A DNA stretch of 19,382 bases from Betaproteobacteria bacterium. GTDB lineage: Bacteria > Pseudomonadota > Gammaproteobacteria > Burkholderiales > SG8-41. The position numbers were made by a program, and so were the translations under genes. The notes beneath the pieces were generated by a model. The model worked only from the letters and a program-made list of their open reading frames with translations. It ran no database searches and had not been told where the DNA came from. Shown here piece by piece: positions 1 through 7,630 of this stretch (the first letter of the stretch is position 1; the number at the start of each line of letters is the position of its first letter). Location: positions 1 through 19,382 of the forward strand of contig JANYDM010000151.1 in NCBI GenBank assembly GCA_025363575.1. The letters run 5' to 3'.

Positions 1-699
1 GTCATGGGCCGCCTGACCGGCTACAGCGCCGCCGACCTGGCGGGCTATGCATTCTGCGTGACGCTGGTGGCGATCGCGGTGCGCTTCCTCTGGGTGTACC
101 CCGCGACCTTCGTGCCGCGCTGGCTGAGCGCGCGCCTGCGCGCCGCGGAGGACGCGCCGAAGTATGGCGAGGCCTTCATCATGAGCTGGTGCGGCATGCG
201 CGGCATCGTGTCGCTGGCCGCCGCACTGGCCCTGCCGAGTTCGCTGGCGAGCGGGCAGCCGTTTCCGCAGCGCGACCTGATTATTTTTCTGACGTTCATT
301 GTGATTGCAGTGACGCTTGTGGTGCAGGGCCTGAGCCTGCCGCTATTGATCCGCCGCCTGCGGGTCGGCGCCGACTGGAGCCTGCACGACGAGCATCAGG
401 TCGCGCGCTCGGCGCTCGGAGCAGCCGCGCTGGCGGCCATTGATACCCTGGCGCAACGCGAGCACGTAGCGCCGGAGCTGGTTGCGCGTGTGCGTGCCGA
501 ATTCGCGGAAAAGATCGAGCGCGCCTTCGCCGATCATCCGGTGGCCGAACGCGACAGCGATCTCGCGCGGCGGCTGCGCCAGGCCGCGATAGGGGCCGAG
601 CGCAAGGAGCTGATCCGCATCTGGCGCGAGAACCAGATCAGCGACGACATCCTGCACCATATCGAGGAAGACCTCGATTACCAGGAGTCGCATATTTAG
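1..699 (+). CDS. CPA1-family Na+/H+ antiporter, C-terminal part (5' truncated by window edge)
   Basis: The reading frame is open from base 1, so the gene begins outside the window. About 232 residues remain. The first part has hydrophobic helices around residues 14-34 and 85-117. Between them lies MSWCGMRGIVSLAAALALP, a variant of the G(L/M)RG-VSLA signature in a late transmembrane helix of CPA1 sodium/proton exchangers. The last 110 residues are charged and helical, as expected for the cytoplasmic tail of the long bacterial CPA1 proteins. The family exchanges cytoplasmic Na+ (or K+) for external H+ in the inner membrane. No partner gene is visible. An RNA hairpin follows the TAG stop at once (722-757) and may end or stabilise the transcript. 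The family call is firm; ion specificity cannot be read from this fragment. Confidence 0.88.
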   Translation, partial: VMGRLTGYSAADLAGYAFCVTLVAIAVRFLWVYPATFVPRWLSARLRAAEDAPKYGEAFIMSWCGMRGIVSLAAALALPSSLASGQPFPQRDLIIFLTFIVIAVTLVVQGLSLPLLIRRLRVGADWSLHDEHQVARSALGAAALAAIDTLAQREHVAPELVARVRAEFAEKIERAFADHPVAERDSDLARRLRQAAIGAERKELIRIWRENQISDDILHHIEEDLDYQESHI

Positions 700-721
700 A
701 AGGTATCTCAAGATCAACTGA

Positions 722-757
722 GGCCGTTCGTGCTGAGGTATCGAAGCATGAATGGCC
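722..757 (+). repeat. Extragenic palindromic hairpin downstream of the antiporter gene
   Basis: The 13-base arms 722-734 and 745-757 flank a 10-base centre. In the plus-strand transcript all 13 positions pair if the two G-U pairs (726/753 and 730/749) are counted. On the minus strand these become C-A mismatches, so the RNA hairpin favours transcripts of the antiporter gene. The element resembles the short TTCGTGC...GCATGAA palindromes scattered between genes in many beta- and gammaproteobacteria; that comparison is from memory. There is no U-tract, so it is not a classical terminator. Confidence 0.5.
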
Positions 758-849
758 GACATTCCCCGAGTCGCAGCACCTTTTCGTTCTTCATCAGGGC
801 GAATGGATGTTCGGGGATGACAGCTAGGGTGCGGCGGTGCGCCGCAATG

Positions 850-1833
850 CTACTCGCCTTTGATGCCCGCAAAACGAATGATGGCGCCCAGCCGTTTCGT
901 GTCCTGCTGGATAAATTTCGCGAGTTCTTCCGGCGTGCTGCTGCGCGGCTCCGCGCCCTGGCTCGACAGGCGTTGCGCCACGTCCGGCAGCGCCAGCACG
1001 GCCGCCAGCCGCGCGTTGATTTTGTCGATGATGGCGCGCGGCGTTCTGGCCGGTGCAACGATGCTGTACCAAGTGACGTACTCATAGCCGGGAACGCCGG
1101 CTACGGCGACGGACGGTATTTCGGGCAGCGCGCTCGAACGCTGCAGGCCGCCGACCGCCAGCGCCCGCAAACGGCCGCTTTTCACATGCGGCAGCAGCGG
1201 CGGCATCGGATTGAACATCAGCTGCACGTGGCCGCCGACGAGGTCGGTGACCGCCGGCGCCGCGCCTTTGAATGGCACGTGCACCATCTCGGTCCCCGTC
1301 ATCGACTTGAACAATTCCATCGCGAGATGATTGGGCGTGCCTTCGCCCACCGATGCATAGTTCAATTTTCCCGGCTGTGCTTTGGCAAACGCAATCAGCT
1401 CTTTCACTGAGTTAACGGGCAGCGTGTAGTGCACTGCAAGCAGTTGCGGATTCAATGCCAGCAAGCTGACAGGCGCAAAGTCCCGCGTGGCGTTGTACGG
1501 CAGCTTGCTGTTGAGCAGCGGATTGATGACGAGCGCGCCCGGCGTGCCGAACAGCAGCGTGTAGCCATCGGGCGTGGATTTCGCCACCGTGTCGGCGCCT
1601 ATGACACCACCCGCGCCGCCGCGGTTGTCGATGATGATTTGCTGGCCCCACGCCTGCGTCAGCTTGCCGCTGATCGCACGCGCGACGATATCCGTGCCGC
1701 CGCCCGGGGGAAAGGGGACGATCAGCCGGATGGGATGGTTCGGAAAGGCCGTCGCGGGAACCGCTGCGTGACACAACGCAAAGCCGCTGCTCGTCACCCA
1801 TACCAGCAGCAGGTTGCGCATCATCGCGCGCAT
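850..1833 (-). CDS. Bug/TctC-family periplasmic substrate-binding protein (first of three)
   Basis: A 327-residue tripartite tricarboxylate transporter receptor (Bug family), a secreted protein that binds carboxylates or similar small organic anions in the periplasm. The N-terminus MRAMMRNLLLVWVTSSGFALCHA is a signal peptide. Then come PIRLIVPFPPGGGTDIVAR (the ligand-loop signature), VIGADTVAKSTPDGYTLLFG, the YNATRDFAPVSLL segment, HVPFKGAAPAVTDL and the late EYVTWYSIVAPA motif. I chose the ATG at 1833 because the hydrolase upstream stops at 1835-1837, leaving one base between stop and start. The longer frame reaching 1905 would overlap that gene and bury the signal peptide. ATGs at 1824 and 1821 are possible alternatives. 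No TctA or TctB membrane subunit is in the window, as is common for orphan Bug receptors. Ligand unknown. Confidence 0.9.
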   Translation of the reverse strand: MRAMMRNLLLVWVTSSGFALCHAAVPATAFPNHPIRLIVPFPPGGGTDIVARAISGKLTQAWGQQIIIDNRGGAGGVIGADTVAKSTPDGYTLLFGTPGALVINPLLNSKLPYNATRDFAPVSLLALNPQLLAVHYTLPVNSVKELIAFAKAQPGKLNYASVGEGTPNHLAMELFKSMTGTEMVHVPFKGAAPAVTDLVGGHVQLMFNPMPPLLPHVKSGRLRALAVGGLQRSSALPEIPSVAVAGVPGYEYVTWYSIVAPARTPRAIIDKINARLAAVLALPDVAQRLSSQGAEPRSSTPEELAKFIQQDTKRLGAIIRFAGIKGE

Positions 1834-1834
1834 G

Positions 1835-2635
1835 TCAGCGCAGAAATTCCAGCGTCTTGCGGCCGATCTCGTCCGCCTTCTCCCAGCCCACGCAGCAACG
1901 TCCACCGGCGATCACGTGCTGGCGCAATCCCGGTACGCGTGCGGCAAACTCAGCGTGGTCCTTAACGTAGATGAAATGCTCGCCGGTCAGCTGCAATGCC
2001 GGTTTGCGCACGCGCGGGAGATTCGCGGGCATGTCGTATTGATGCAAGGCATCCAGCACCTGCCAGCGTTCGCGTCCGGCCTCTATCTGCGCGCGATTGA
2101 TGCGGTCCATCCAGGACTGTGTGGGATGCATGGGCGCATGCGCCGGATCGTGTTCGAGCACGAATTCGATCGTGCGAGGTACGGGAAACCCGGTGGCGTC
2201 GCTGGGCCGCGCGCCGCTTTTCAGCGTGCTGTGGTTGCGCGTCGCGGTCTGCGTGTCGGGATAGTAGGGGCAATTGACGAGGACGATTTTTTCGACGCGC
2301 CCGGGGTGCGCCGCCGCGAGTTCGATGCAGATCACTGCGCCGCCGGATTCGCCGAGAAAGTTCGCAGTCCGTACGTTGAGCGCATCAAGCACTTCGAGCA
2401 CGCATTTCGCGTAGTCGGCGATGGCCGGCTGCACGAAAATGTGATCGGACATGCCATGGCTCGGATAGTCAATCGCGATGACGCGCATTTGCGGCGCCAG
2501 CACTTCAATCAGTTCCAGGTACATGGCTGACGATTGCTGGTTCATATGCAAGAGGACGAAGGGTTTGCCCCTGCCCGCAGTGCGGTAATGGATGTAGCCC
2601 ATGCTCGTTTTCGCGAGGCCGCGTTCAATGTTCAT
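1835..2635 (-). CDS. Alpha/beta-fold hydrolase (possible lost catalytic His)
   Basis: A 266-residue soluble alpha/beta hydrolase with no signal peptide. VLLHMNQQSS sits where the oxyanion loop normally begins. IDYPSHGMSD is the usual strand-4 turn. GESGG at residues 95-99 is the nucleophile elbow with Ser97. The C-terminal segment that usually reads G-H-x(4-6)-E-x-P instead reads GGRCCVGWEKADEI, and no His occurs between residue 241 and the end. The catalytic histidine is therefore missing from its usual place. The ATG at 2635 is chosen because homology starts about there; the open frame reaches 2755 but would run into the divergent gene. The stop lies one base before the Bug receptor start at 1833, so the two are co-translated and the receptor may import this enzyme's substrate. 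Substrate unknown. Confidence 0.82.
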   Translation of the reverse strand: MNIERGLAKTSMGYIHYRTAGRGKPFVLLHMNQQSSAMYLELIEVLAPQMRVIAIDYPSHGMSDHIFVQPAIADYAKCVLEVLDALNVRTANFLGESGGAVICIELAAAHPGRVEKIVLVNCPYYPDTQTATRNHSTLKSGARPSDATGFPVPRTIEFVLEHDPAHAPMHPTQSWMDRINRAQIEAGRERWQVLDALHQYDMPANLPRVRKPALQLTGEHFIYVKDHAEFAARVPGLRQHVIAGGRCCVGWEKADEIGRKTLEFLR

Positions 2636-2741
2636 GCAGGATTCCAGTGGGAGAGTTTTCCTGACGGATAAAACATTCTCGCATGAAATTTGCGGCCGGC
2701 CGCCGTGGCGCCGGTGAATTGCCGTAAAATAATCGTTCCCC

Positions 2742-2748
2742 AAGGAGG
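2742..2748 (+). promoter_or_regulatory. Strong Shine-Dalgarno of the HGG hydrolase gene
   Basis: AAGGAGG ends five bases before the ATG at 2754 and fixes that start. A TAAAAT (2725-2730) just upstream could be a -10 element, but I see no good -35. Confidence 0.8.
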
Positions 2749-2753
2749 AGCTC

Positions 2754-3629
2754 ATGACTACTGCGGAACTCGCGCGTTATGCCATCGACGTCAACGATAT
2801 CGAATATCTGCGGCACGGCGACAAGCCGTTGCTTGCCCGCGTATACAAGCCGCGCGGCAACGGGCCGTTTCCCATCGTCATCGATCTGCACGGCGGCGCG
2901 TGGTGCAAAAAAGATCGCACGAGCGATGCGGGCACCGATGAGCCGCTGGCAAAGAGTGGGGTTGTGGTCGTTGCGCTGGATTTCCGCATGCCGCCGGACG
3001 CCAGGTATCCGGCGCCGCTGGCCGATATCAATTACGCGATACGCTGGTGCAAAGCCCGCGCTGCGGAATGGAATGCGCGCGCGGACCGCGTGGGCATACT
3101 TGGCGTGTCGAGCGGCGGGCACCAGGCCATGCTCGCGGCAATGCGGCCGGCAGACGCGCGTTATACGGCGGCCAGGCTGGCCGGCAATGAAAAACTGGAT
3201 GCATCGGTGCAATGCGCGGTGATGTGCTGGCCGGTGATCGATCCGCTGGGCCGCTATAAGTATGCGAAATCACTGCTGCCGAATGCGGACGCGAAGATGA
3301 CCAAAACGGCGGAAGAGTGGGTTTCCTGTCACGACAAATACTGGGCGGACGAGGCGGAGATGACGGAAGGTAATCCGACGCTCGCGCTCGAGCGCGGCGA
3401 GAAAGTGCAGCTGCCGCCGGTCCTCTATCTGCAAGGCACCGCCGACATCGCGCACCCAAAGCCCAACCGCGATCAATTCATCGCGGGCTACCGCAAAGCG
3501 GGCGGCCGCGTCGATCTGCATCTGTTTGAAGGCGTCGGCGAGGCGTTCATCACGAACGATCCTACGTCACAGGCGGCGCGCGACGCCATCGACCGGATCG
3601 TCGAGTTCGTGCATCGGGAACTGGCTTAA
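2754..3629 (+). CDS. Alpha/beta hydrolase, HGG (esterase/lipase, HSL-like) type
   Basis: A 291-residue cytoplasmic hydrolase of the hormone-sensitive-lipase-like esterase group. VIDLHGGAW (residues 42-50) is the HGG oxyanion motif. GVSSGG (117-122) is the nucleophile elbow with Ser119. GTADIAHP (229-236) supplies the acid, Asp231. The late motif that normally contains the catalytic His (G-x-x-H-x-F) reads EGVGEAF with Glu263 in the His position. The ATG at 2754 is preceded by an excellent AAGGAGG at 2742-2748. It is divergent from the other hydrolase with about 118 bases between the starts. Its TAA stop (3627-3629) directly abuts the stop of the convergent Bug receptor gene. Substrate unknown; a hydrolase acting on an amide or ester of an imported carboxylate fits the context but is inference. 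Confidence 0.85.
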   Translation: MTTAELARYAIDVNDIEYLRHGDKPLLARVYKPRGNGPFPIVIDLHGGAWCKKDRTSDAGTDEPLAKSGVVVVALDFRMPPDARYPAPLADINYAIRWCKARAAEWNARADRVGILGVSSGGHQAMLAAMRPADARYTAARLAGNEKLDASVQCAVMCWPVIDPLGRYKYAKSLLPNADAKMTKTAEEWVSCHDKYWADEAEMTEGNPTLALERGEKVQLPPVLYLQGTADIAHPKPNRDQFIAGYRKAGGRVDLHLFEGVGEAFITNDPTSQAARDAIDRIVEFVHRELA

Positions 3630-4601
3630 TTAATCCGCTTTCAAGCCGGCCGCTTTGACGACGCGGCCAAGCTTGTCGAATTCCGCGCGCACGAACTTGT
3701 TGAATTCATCCGGCGTGGACGGGCGCGTGACGGCACCGCGTGTGTCGAAACGTTCCCTGACGCCTGGCAGCGCGAGTATGCGCGCGATTTCGTCCGACAT
3801 CTGCTTGACGATCTGACGCGGCGTTTTCGCCGGCGCGAACAGTCCGTACCAAGTATCGAATTCGAACCCCGGAAGTCCCGCCTCCGCGACCGTGGGCACG
3901 TCCGGCAGCGCTGGCGAACGCGTCGCAGGCGACACGGCGAGCGCGAGCAGGCGCCGGTCTTTAATCAACGGCAGGCCCACGCCGATAGGCGAAAACACAA
4001 AATTGATGCGGCCGGCGAGCGCATCCGTCAGCGCTTCGGGGCCGCCCTTATAGGCAACGTGCACGACGTTGATATCGGCCGCCAGGCGGAACTGCTCGCC
4101 GTTAATGTGCATGCCGCTGCCGACTCCGGCGGAGCCAAACGTGAGCTGCCCGGGCTTTTGCTTCGCGAGCGCGATTAATTCCCTGACGCTCTTGATGCCT
4201 TGCGCCGGCGGCACCACCAGCACGTTGGGCACACCCGAAACCTGCGAGATGCCGGTCAGATCGCGCAGCGTGTCGTAGGGCAGGTTGGCGTAAATCGCGG
4301 GCGTGATCGCATGCGCCATCGAGTTCATATAGATCGTATAGCCATCGGGAGACGACGCAGCCACCAGCTTGGTCGCGAGTACGCCGCCAGCGCCTGGACG
4401 GTTGTCGACGACTACTTGCTGGCCCCAGTGCTCGGCCATCTTGATGCCGACGATGCGCGCGAAAAAATCCGTCTCGCTGCCTGCGGTAAACGCGACGATC
4501 ATGCGGACAGGACGCGCGGGAAACGTTTCCGCCGATTGCGCCGCGCCCGCTGGCATTGCGCTGGCATAAACTGCCAGGATTGCAACCGACCTGCACTTCA
4601 T
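3630..4601 (-). CDS. Bug/TctC-family periplasmic substrate-binding protein (second; divergent ligand loop)
   Basis: A 323-residue secreted Bug receptor. The signal peptide runs over the first about 24 residues (SVAILAVYASAMPAGAAQSA). Family landmarks are FPARPVRMIV, QQVVVDNRPGAGGVLATKLV, SPDGYTIYM, HVAYKGGPEALTDALAG and EFDTWYGLFAPA. The first ligand loop, which in the other two receptors here reads FPPGGGTD or YPPGGNTD, reads FTAGSETD. The pocket that holds the ligand carboxylate therefore differs and the ligand probably does too. It lies divergent to the TauD-like gene (starts 4601 and 4714) and convergent with the HGG hydrolase with no spacer. A shared regulatory region with the dioxygenase is plausible. 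No membrane subunits are nearby. Confidence 0.9.
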   Translation of the reverse strand: MKCRSVAILAVYASAMPAGAAQSAETFPARPVRMIVAFTAGSETDFFARIVGIKMAEHWGQQVVVDNRPGAGGVLATKLVAASSPDGYTIYMNSMAHAITPAIYANLPYDTLRDLTGISQVSGVPNVLVVPPAQGIKSVRELIALAKQKPGQLTFGSAGVGSGMHINGEQFRLAADINVVHVAYKGGPEALTDALAGRINFVFSPIGVGLPLIKDRRLLALAVSPATRSPALPDVPTVAEAGLPGFEFDTWYGLFAPAKTPRQIVKQMSDEIARILALPGVRERFDTRGAVTRPSTPDEFNKFVRAEFDKLGRVVKAAGLKAD

Positions 4602-4664
4602 GTCCCGCTCCGGTGAACGGCCGCGCCGCTTTTTTCCGCCCGGTTCAATGGCGAAGGCGACAAC

Positions 4665-4692
4665 TTGCCGGTATGATCACCGAAAGTATATC
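4665..4692 (+). promoter_or_regulatory. Candidate sigma70 promoter for the TauD-like gene
   Basis: TTGCCG (4665-4670), a 16-base spacer and TATATC (4687-4692) lie about 20 bases before the ATG at 4714, in the divergent intergenic region. The leader would be very short, so the call is weak. Confidence 0.28.
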
Positions 4693-4713
4693 GGCTTTGC
4701 GAGAGGAGTAATC

Positions 4714-5568
4714 ATGGCTTTGTCGATCCGGCAGCTTTCGCCGGCGTGCGGCGCGGAAGTTCGCGGCCTCGACCTCAAGCGGCCGCTGGGCGCCGACCTC
4801 GTGCAGGAAGTTGCTCAGGCGCTGGGCACGTACGGCATCCTGCTCTTCCGCAATGCCGACATCGATCCGGTGCAGCATATCGAATTCAGCCGCCAGTTCG
4901 GGCCGCTCGAGTCGCACGTCGTCGGCGACTTCAATCTGCCGGACCATCCTGAAGTTTTCGTCGTGTCCAACGTCAAGGAGGAGGGCAAGCTCAAAGGCGC
5001 GGTCTATGCCGGGCAGTATTGGCACTCCGACCTTTCGTACATGAAAAAACCTTCGCTCGGCTCGCTGCTCCTGTGTCGTGAAATGCCAGAGATCGGTGGC
5101 GACACGATGTGGGCGAATATGTATCTTGTGTACGATTCGTTGTCAGAGGTCATGAAAAAATTCATCGGTGGCCTCAAAGCGGTGCACGATTACAGCCATG
5201 CTTACGATACTTATTTCGCGCATCTCAAGGAACGCCCGCCGCTGACGCCCGCGCAGCGCGCGAAGACGCCACCGGTCGAGCAGCCTATGGTGCGCACGCA
5301 CCCCGAGACGGGACGCAAAGCGCTCTACGTAAATCCCGGCTTCACGACCGGCATCGTCGGCATGCCGAAGGAAGAAAGCCAGCCCATACTCGATTTACTA
5401 TTCCGGCACTCGACACGGCCGGAATTCATCTACCGGCACCACTGGGACGTCCACGACATGATCTTCTGGGACAACCGCTGCACTATGCACTACGCGTTGT
5501 CCGACTACGACTTTTCCGTGCGCCGGCACATGCATCGCACGACGGTCGCGGGCGACGAACCGTATTGA
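4714..5568 (+). CDS. TauD/TfdA-family Fe(II)/2-oxoglutarate-dependent dioxygenase
   Basis: A 284-residue cytoplasmic dioxygenase. It should couple 2-oxoglutarate decarboxylation to hydroxylation of an organic substrate, often followed by C-S, C-O or C-N cleavage. The iron ligands are visible: YWHSDLSY gives His104 and Asp106, and FWDNRCTMHYALSDY gives the distal His259. Arg275 in RHMHRTTVAG is the expected 2-oxoglutarate carboxylate ligand. Length matches TauD (about 283). The ATG at 4714 follows GAGAGGAG (4701-4708). The open frame reaches 4600 but that extension has no family similarity and would overlap the divergent receptor start. The motifs do not tell whether the substrate is taurine, a phenoxyacid or something else, so I give no gene symbol. 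Neighbouring Bug receptors suggest an imported organic acid. Confidence 0.9.
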   Translation: MALSIRQLSPACGAEVRGLDLKRPLGADLVQEVAQALGTYGILLFRNADIDPVQHIEFSRQFGPLESHVVGDFNLPDHPEVFVVSNVKEEGKLKGAVYAGQYWHSDLSYMKKPSLGSLLLCREMPEIGGDTMWANMYLVYDSLSEVMKKFIGGLKAVHDYSHAYDTYFAHLKERPPLTPAQRAKTPPVEQPMVRTHPETGRKALYVNPGFTTGIVGMPKEESQPILDLLFRHSTRPEFIYRHHWDVHDMIFWDNRCTMHYALSDYDFSVRRHMHRTTVAGDEPY

Positions 5569-5588
5569 TTCCCGCGCGCATCGATCAC

Positions 5589-6578
5589 TCACTCCAGATG
5601 TATGTTCGCGGCCTTGATTGTTTTGGCCCAGCGTACAGATTCCTGGGCCATGTAACGGCGCAACTCGTCGGGCGTGCTGGGTGAAGGATCGGCGCCCTGG
5701 CTTGCGAAGTAATCGTTCAACTCCGATGCTGCGAGCGCTCTGACAATCTGCGCGTTAAGTTGCGCGATGATCGCCCGCGGCGTTCCTGCGGGTGCGAAGA
5801 TGCCATACCAGGTCGAATATTCATAACCGCGCACGCCGGCTTCGGCGATGGTCGGGATGTTCGGCAGGGATGGCGACCTTTTTGCGCTGCCCACACCCAG
5901 CGCGTTCAAGCGGCCGGCCTTGACGTGCGGCAACACGGACGGCACGCTGCTGAACGCCATGTGTATCTGACCGCCGAGCAAATCGACGATCGCCGGCCCG
6001 CCGCCTTTATACGGCACGTGGACGATGTCCACGCCCGCCAGTCCCTTGAGCATTTCCGTGCCCAGATGATTGGGTGTGCCCACGCCGCTCGATCCTGCGC
6101 TCAGATATCCGGGCTTTGCCTTGGCGAGCGCGATGAGCTCGCGGACATTTTTTACCGGCAGCTGCGGATTGGTCACCAGCAGTTGCGGCACGATTACGAC
6201 CATACTCACCGGCGCGAAGTCCCGCACGGGGTCGTAAGTCAGTTTTGAAGACAGCAGCGGATTAGTCACCATACCCGCCGACGTACCGAGCATGATCGTG
6301 TAGCCATCGGCGGCCGACTGCTTGGTGATCATCGTGCCCATAACGCCGCCGGCGCCGCCGCGATTGTCGACGATCACGAGCTGGCCGATCGATTCGCCGA
6401 GTTTCTGCGCGAGCGCGCGGCCGACCAGGTCCGTATTTCCGCCCGGCGGGTATGTAATGACCATGCGAACAGGCTTGGTCGGGTAGGGTTGGGCGTGAAC
6501 GTGCGAAGCCCACGTGCATGTTGCCGCGGCGAGCCACCACGCCAGACGCTTGAGCGTCGAATGCGAGTTGCCGCGCAT
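5589..6578 (-). CDS. Bug/TctC-family periplasmic substrate-binding protein (third)
   Basis: A 329-residue secreted Bug receptor with a signal peptide ending near AHVHAQ at about residue 30. Then PVRMVITYPPGGNTDLVGRA is the ligand loop, followed by LVIVDNRGGAGGVMGT, ADGYTIMLGTSAG, HVPYKGGGPAIVDLLGG and EYSTWYGIFAPAG. It is closer to the first receptor than to the second: both share the NPLL...DFAPVS and GTPNHL segments. The ATG overlaps the stop codon of the proline-rich membrane protein upstream (TAATG, sharing the base at 6578), so translation is coupled. It may be the last gene of a unit that begins at 9253 with the UGSC selenoprotein pair. Ligand unknown. Confidence 0.9.
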   Translation of the reverse strand: MRGNSHSTLKRLAWWLAAATCTWASHVHAQPYPTKPVRMVITYPPGGNTDLVGRALAQKLGESIGQLVIVDNRGGAGGVMGTMITKQSAADGYTIMLGTSAGMVTNPLLSSKLTYDPVRDFAPVSMVVIVPQLLVTNPQLPVKNVRELIALAKAKPGYLSAGSSGVGTPNHLGTEMLKGLAGVDIVHVPYKGGGPAIVDLLGGQIHMAFSSVPSVLPHVKAGRLNALGVGSAKRSPSLPNIPTIAEAGVRGYEYSTWYGIFAPAGTPRAIIAQLNAQIVRALAASELNDYFASQGADPSPSTPDELRRYMAQESVRWAKTIKAANIHLE

Positions 6579-7489
6579 TACTGCGGTGGCGGCCGGTTCG
6601 GGTCGTCGAAAAATTCGCGCAGCATGAATTCTTCAAGTCCAGGATTGTCGCGCGCGCGCGCCGACAGCATGAGGCTGCGGCCGAGACGTTGTGACTCCCA
6701 CAGAAAATCCTCCTGTTCGTAGTCGCGGATGATGGCAATCATCTTGCGCACGATGGCGATGCGCGTATCGGGATTGTTGCCTTTGCGTACTTCGATCAAC
6801 TGCTTGGTATTGCGGCGTATGTCCTTGTTCCAGCCGAAGAACATGAACTCGCCGTCGTTGTAGCCTACGCGGACGAGCTGAAACACGCCGCCGCCCTGGC
6901 GCGGATCATAGCCGAACGTCTGCTTGCGCTGCGTGCCGAGATTCGCGGCGGCTATGCGATTGCTGCGCGCGGCGTCGGTCTCCGCGGGTATCGCGTCGGC
7001 TGAGCTGCCGATAGAGGGTGGCGCAGATGAATCGCCGCGCCCGCGTCGCCGTGCTTCGATATAAGCCGCAAGATCGCCTTCTGCCGGCGGCCGCAGCGGC
7101 GATGACGGCGCGACTGCCGGCGCCGGGGGCGTAGGAGCAGGTACGGTCGGAGTAGCTTTCGGCGCGGGCGTGTTGAGCGCGATGACGGGTGGCGGCGGCG
7201 GCGGTCGCACTGCGGGCCGCGGCGGTGGCCGCGGGGCCGGCGGAGGTTGCACCTGCACCGAGGGCGCCGGCTCGGCCGGCGCACGTGGCGGCGGCATCAA
7301 CCGGACGACGAGCGAGCCGCTCGACGCTTTCCCGCGCTCGTCCGCATCGGGCGAGGGCAGACGTATGCGCGGAAGCCATTGCCACATTAACGCTAGATGC
7401 ACGATCAAAGACAGCACCAGCGCAAGCCAGATCGTCGGCACTGTTGCACCGTCGCGCCGGATGCCGAATTCGTCGAGCCCGTACTTCAT
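6578..7489 (-). CDS. Proline-rich single-span membrane protein of unknown function
   Basis: 303 residues with three parts: a short cytoplasmic N-terminus, one transmembrane helix at about residues 18-38 (VPTIWLALVLSLIVHLALMW), and a periplasmic Pro/Ala-rich linker at about 64-140 with runs of prolines. The linker is followed by a compact charged domain from about 185 to 300. The N-terminal architecture recalls TonB or TolA, but the C-terminal domain has no TonB signature and no ExbB/ExbD is nearby. The domain holds GEFMFFGWNKDIRRNTKQ and a DYEQEDFLWESQRLGRSL helix, which I do not recognise as a named family. The start at 7489 lacks a clear Shine-Dalgarno. The stop overlaps the ATG of the third Bug receptor, so the two products may work together in the envelope. 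That is inference. Confidence 0.72.
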   Translation of the reverse strand: MKYGLDEFGIRRDGATVPTIWLALVLSLIVHLALMWQWLPRIRLPSPDADERGKASSGSLVVRLMPPPRAPAEPAPSVQVQPPPAPRPPPRPAVRPPPPPPVIALNTPAPKATPTVPAPTPPAPAVAPSSPLRPPAEGDLAAYIEARRRGRGDSSAPPSIGSSADAIPAETDAARSNRIAAANLGTQRKQTFGYDPRQGGGVFQLVRVGYNDGEFMFFGWNKDIRRNTKQLIEVRKGNNPDTRIAIVRKMIAIIRDYEQEDFLWESQRLGRSLMLSARARDNPGLEEFMLREFFDDPNRPPPQ

Positions 7490-7630
7490 GGCATGGTCAT
7501 TGAAAAGTCGCCGCCGCGTGGCGCGTCACCTCGCGGGGCCGTGTGCGGTTGCATGCAGGATTGAAAGCCGCGCGGCCGCGCACACGTTGAACAGCGGTGG
7601 CGGCCGCGGGAATGGATGAACGGTTTGCGG
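7490..7630. other. Gene-free spacer between the selenoprotein gene and the membrane-protein gene
   Basis: 141 GC-rich bases with no reading frame I can support. There is no U-tailed terminator for the minus strand, so read-through from the selenoprotein gene into the membrane-protein gene is possible. I see no convincing promoter. Confidence 0.5.

Noticed and set aside
763..817. TCCCCGA/TCGGGGA 7-bp inverted repeat between the antiporter and the first receptor
   Set aside because: The arms are 41 bases apart without a U-tract, so it is a poor hairpin or terminator.
730..1410. 226-codon plus-strand frame opposite the first Bug receptor
   Set aside because: His/Arg-rich shadow of a well-supported gene.
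6578..7489. Calling the proline-rich membrane protein TonB
   Set aside because: The C-terminal domain lacks TonB motifs and there is no exbB/exbD; only the overall layout is similar.
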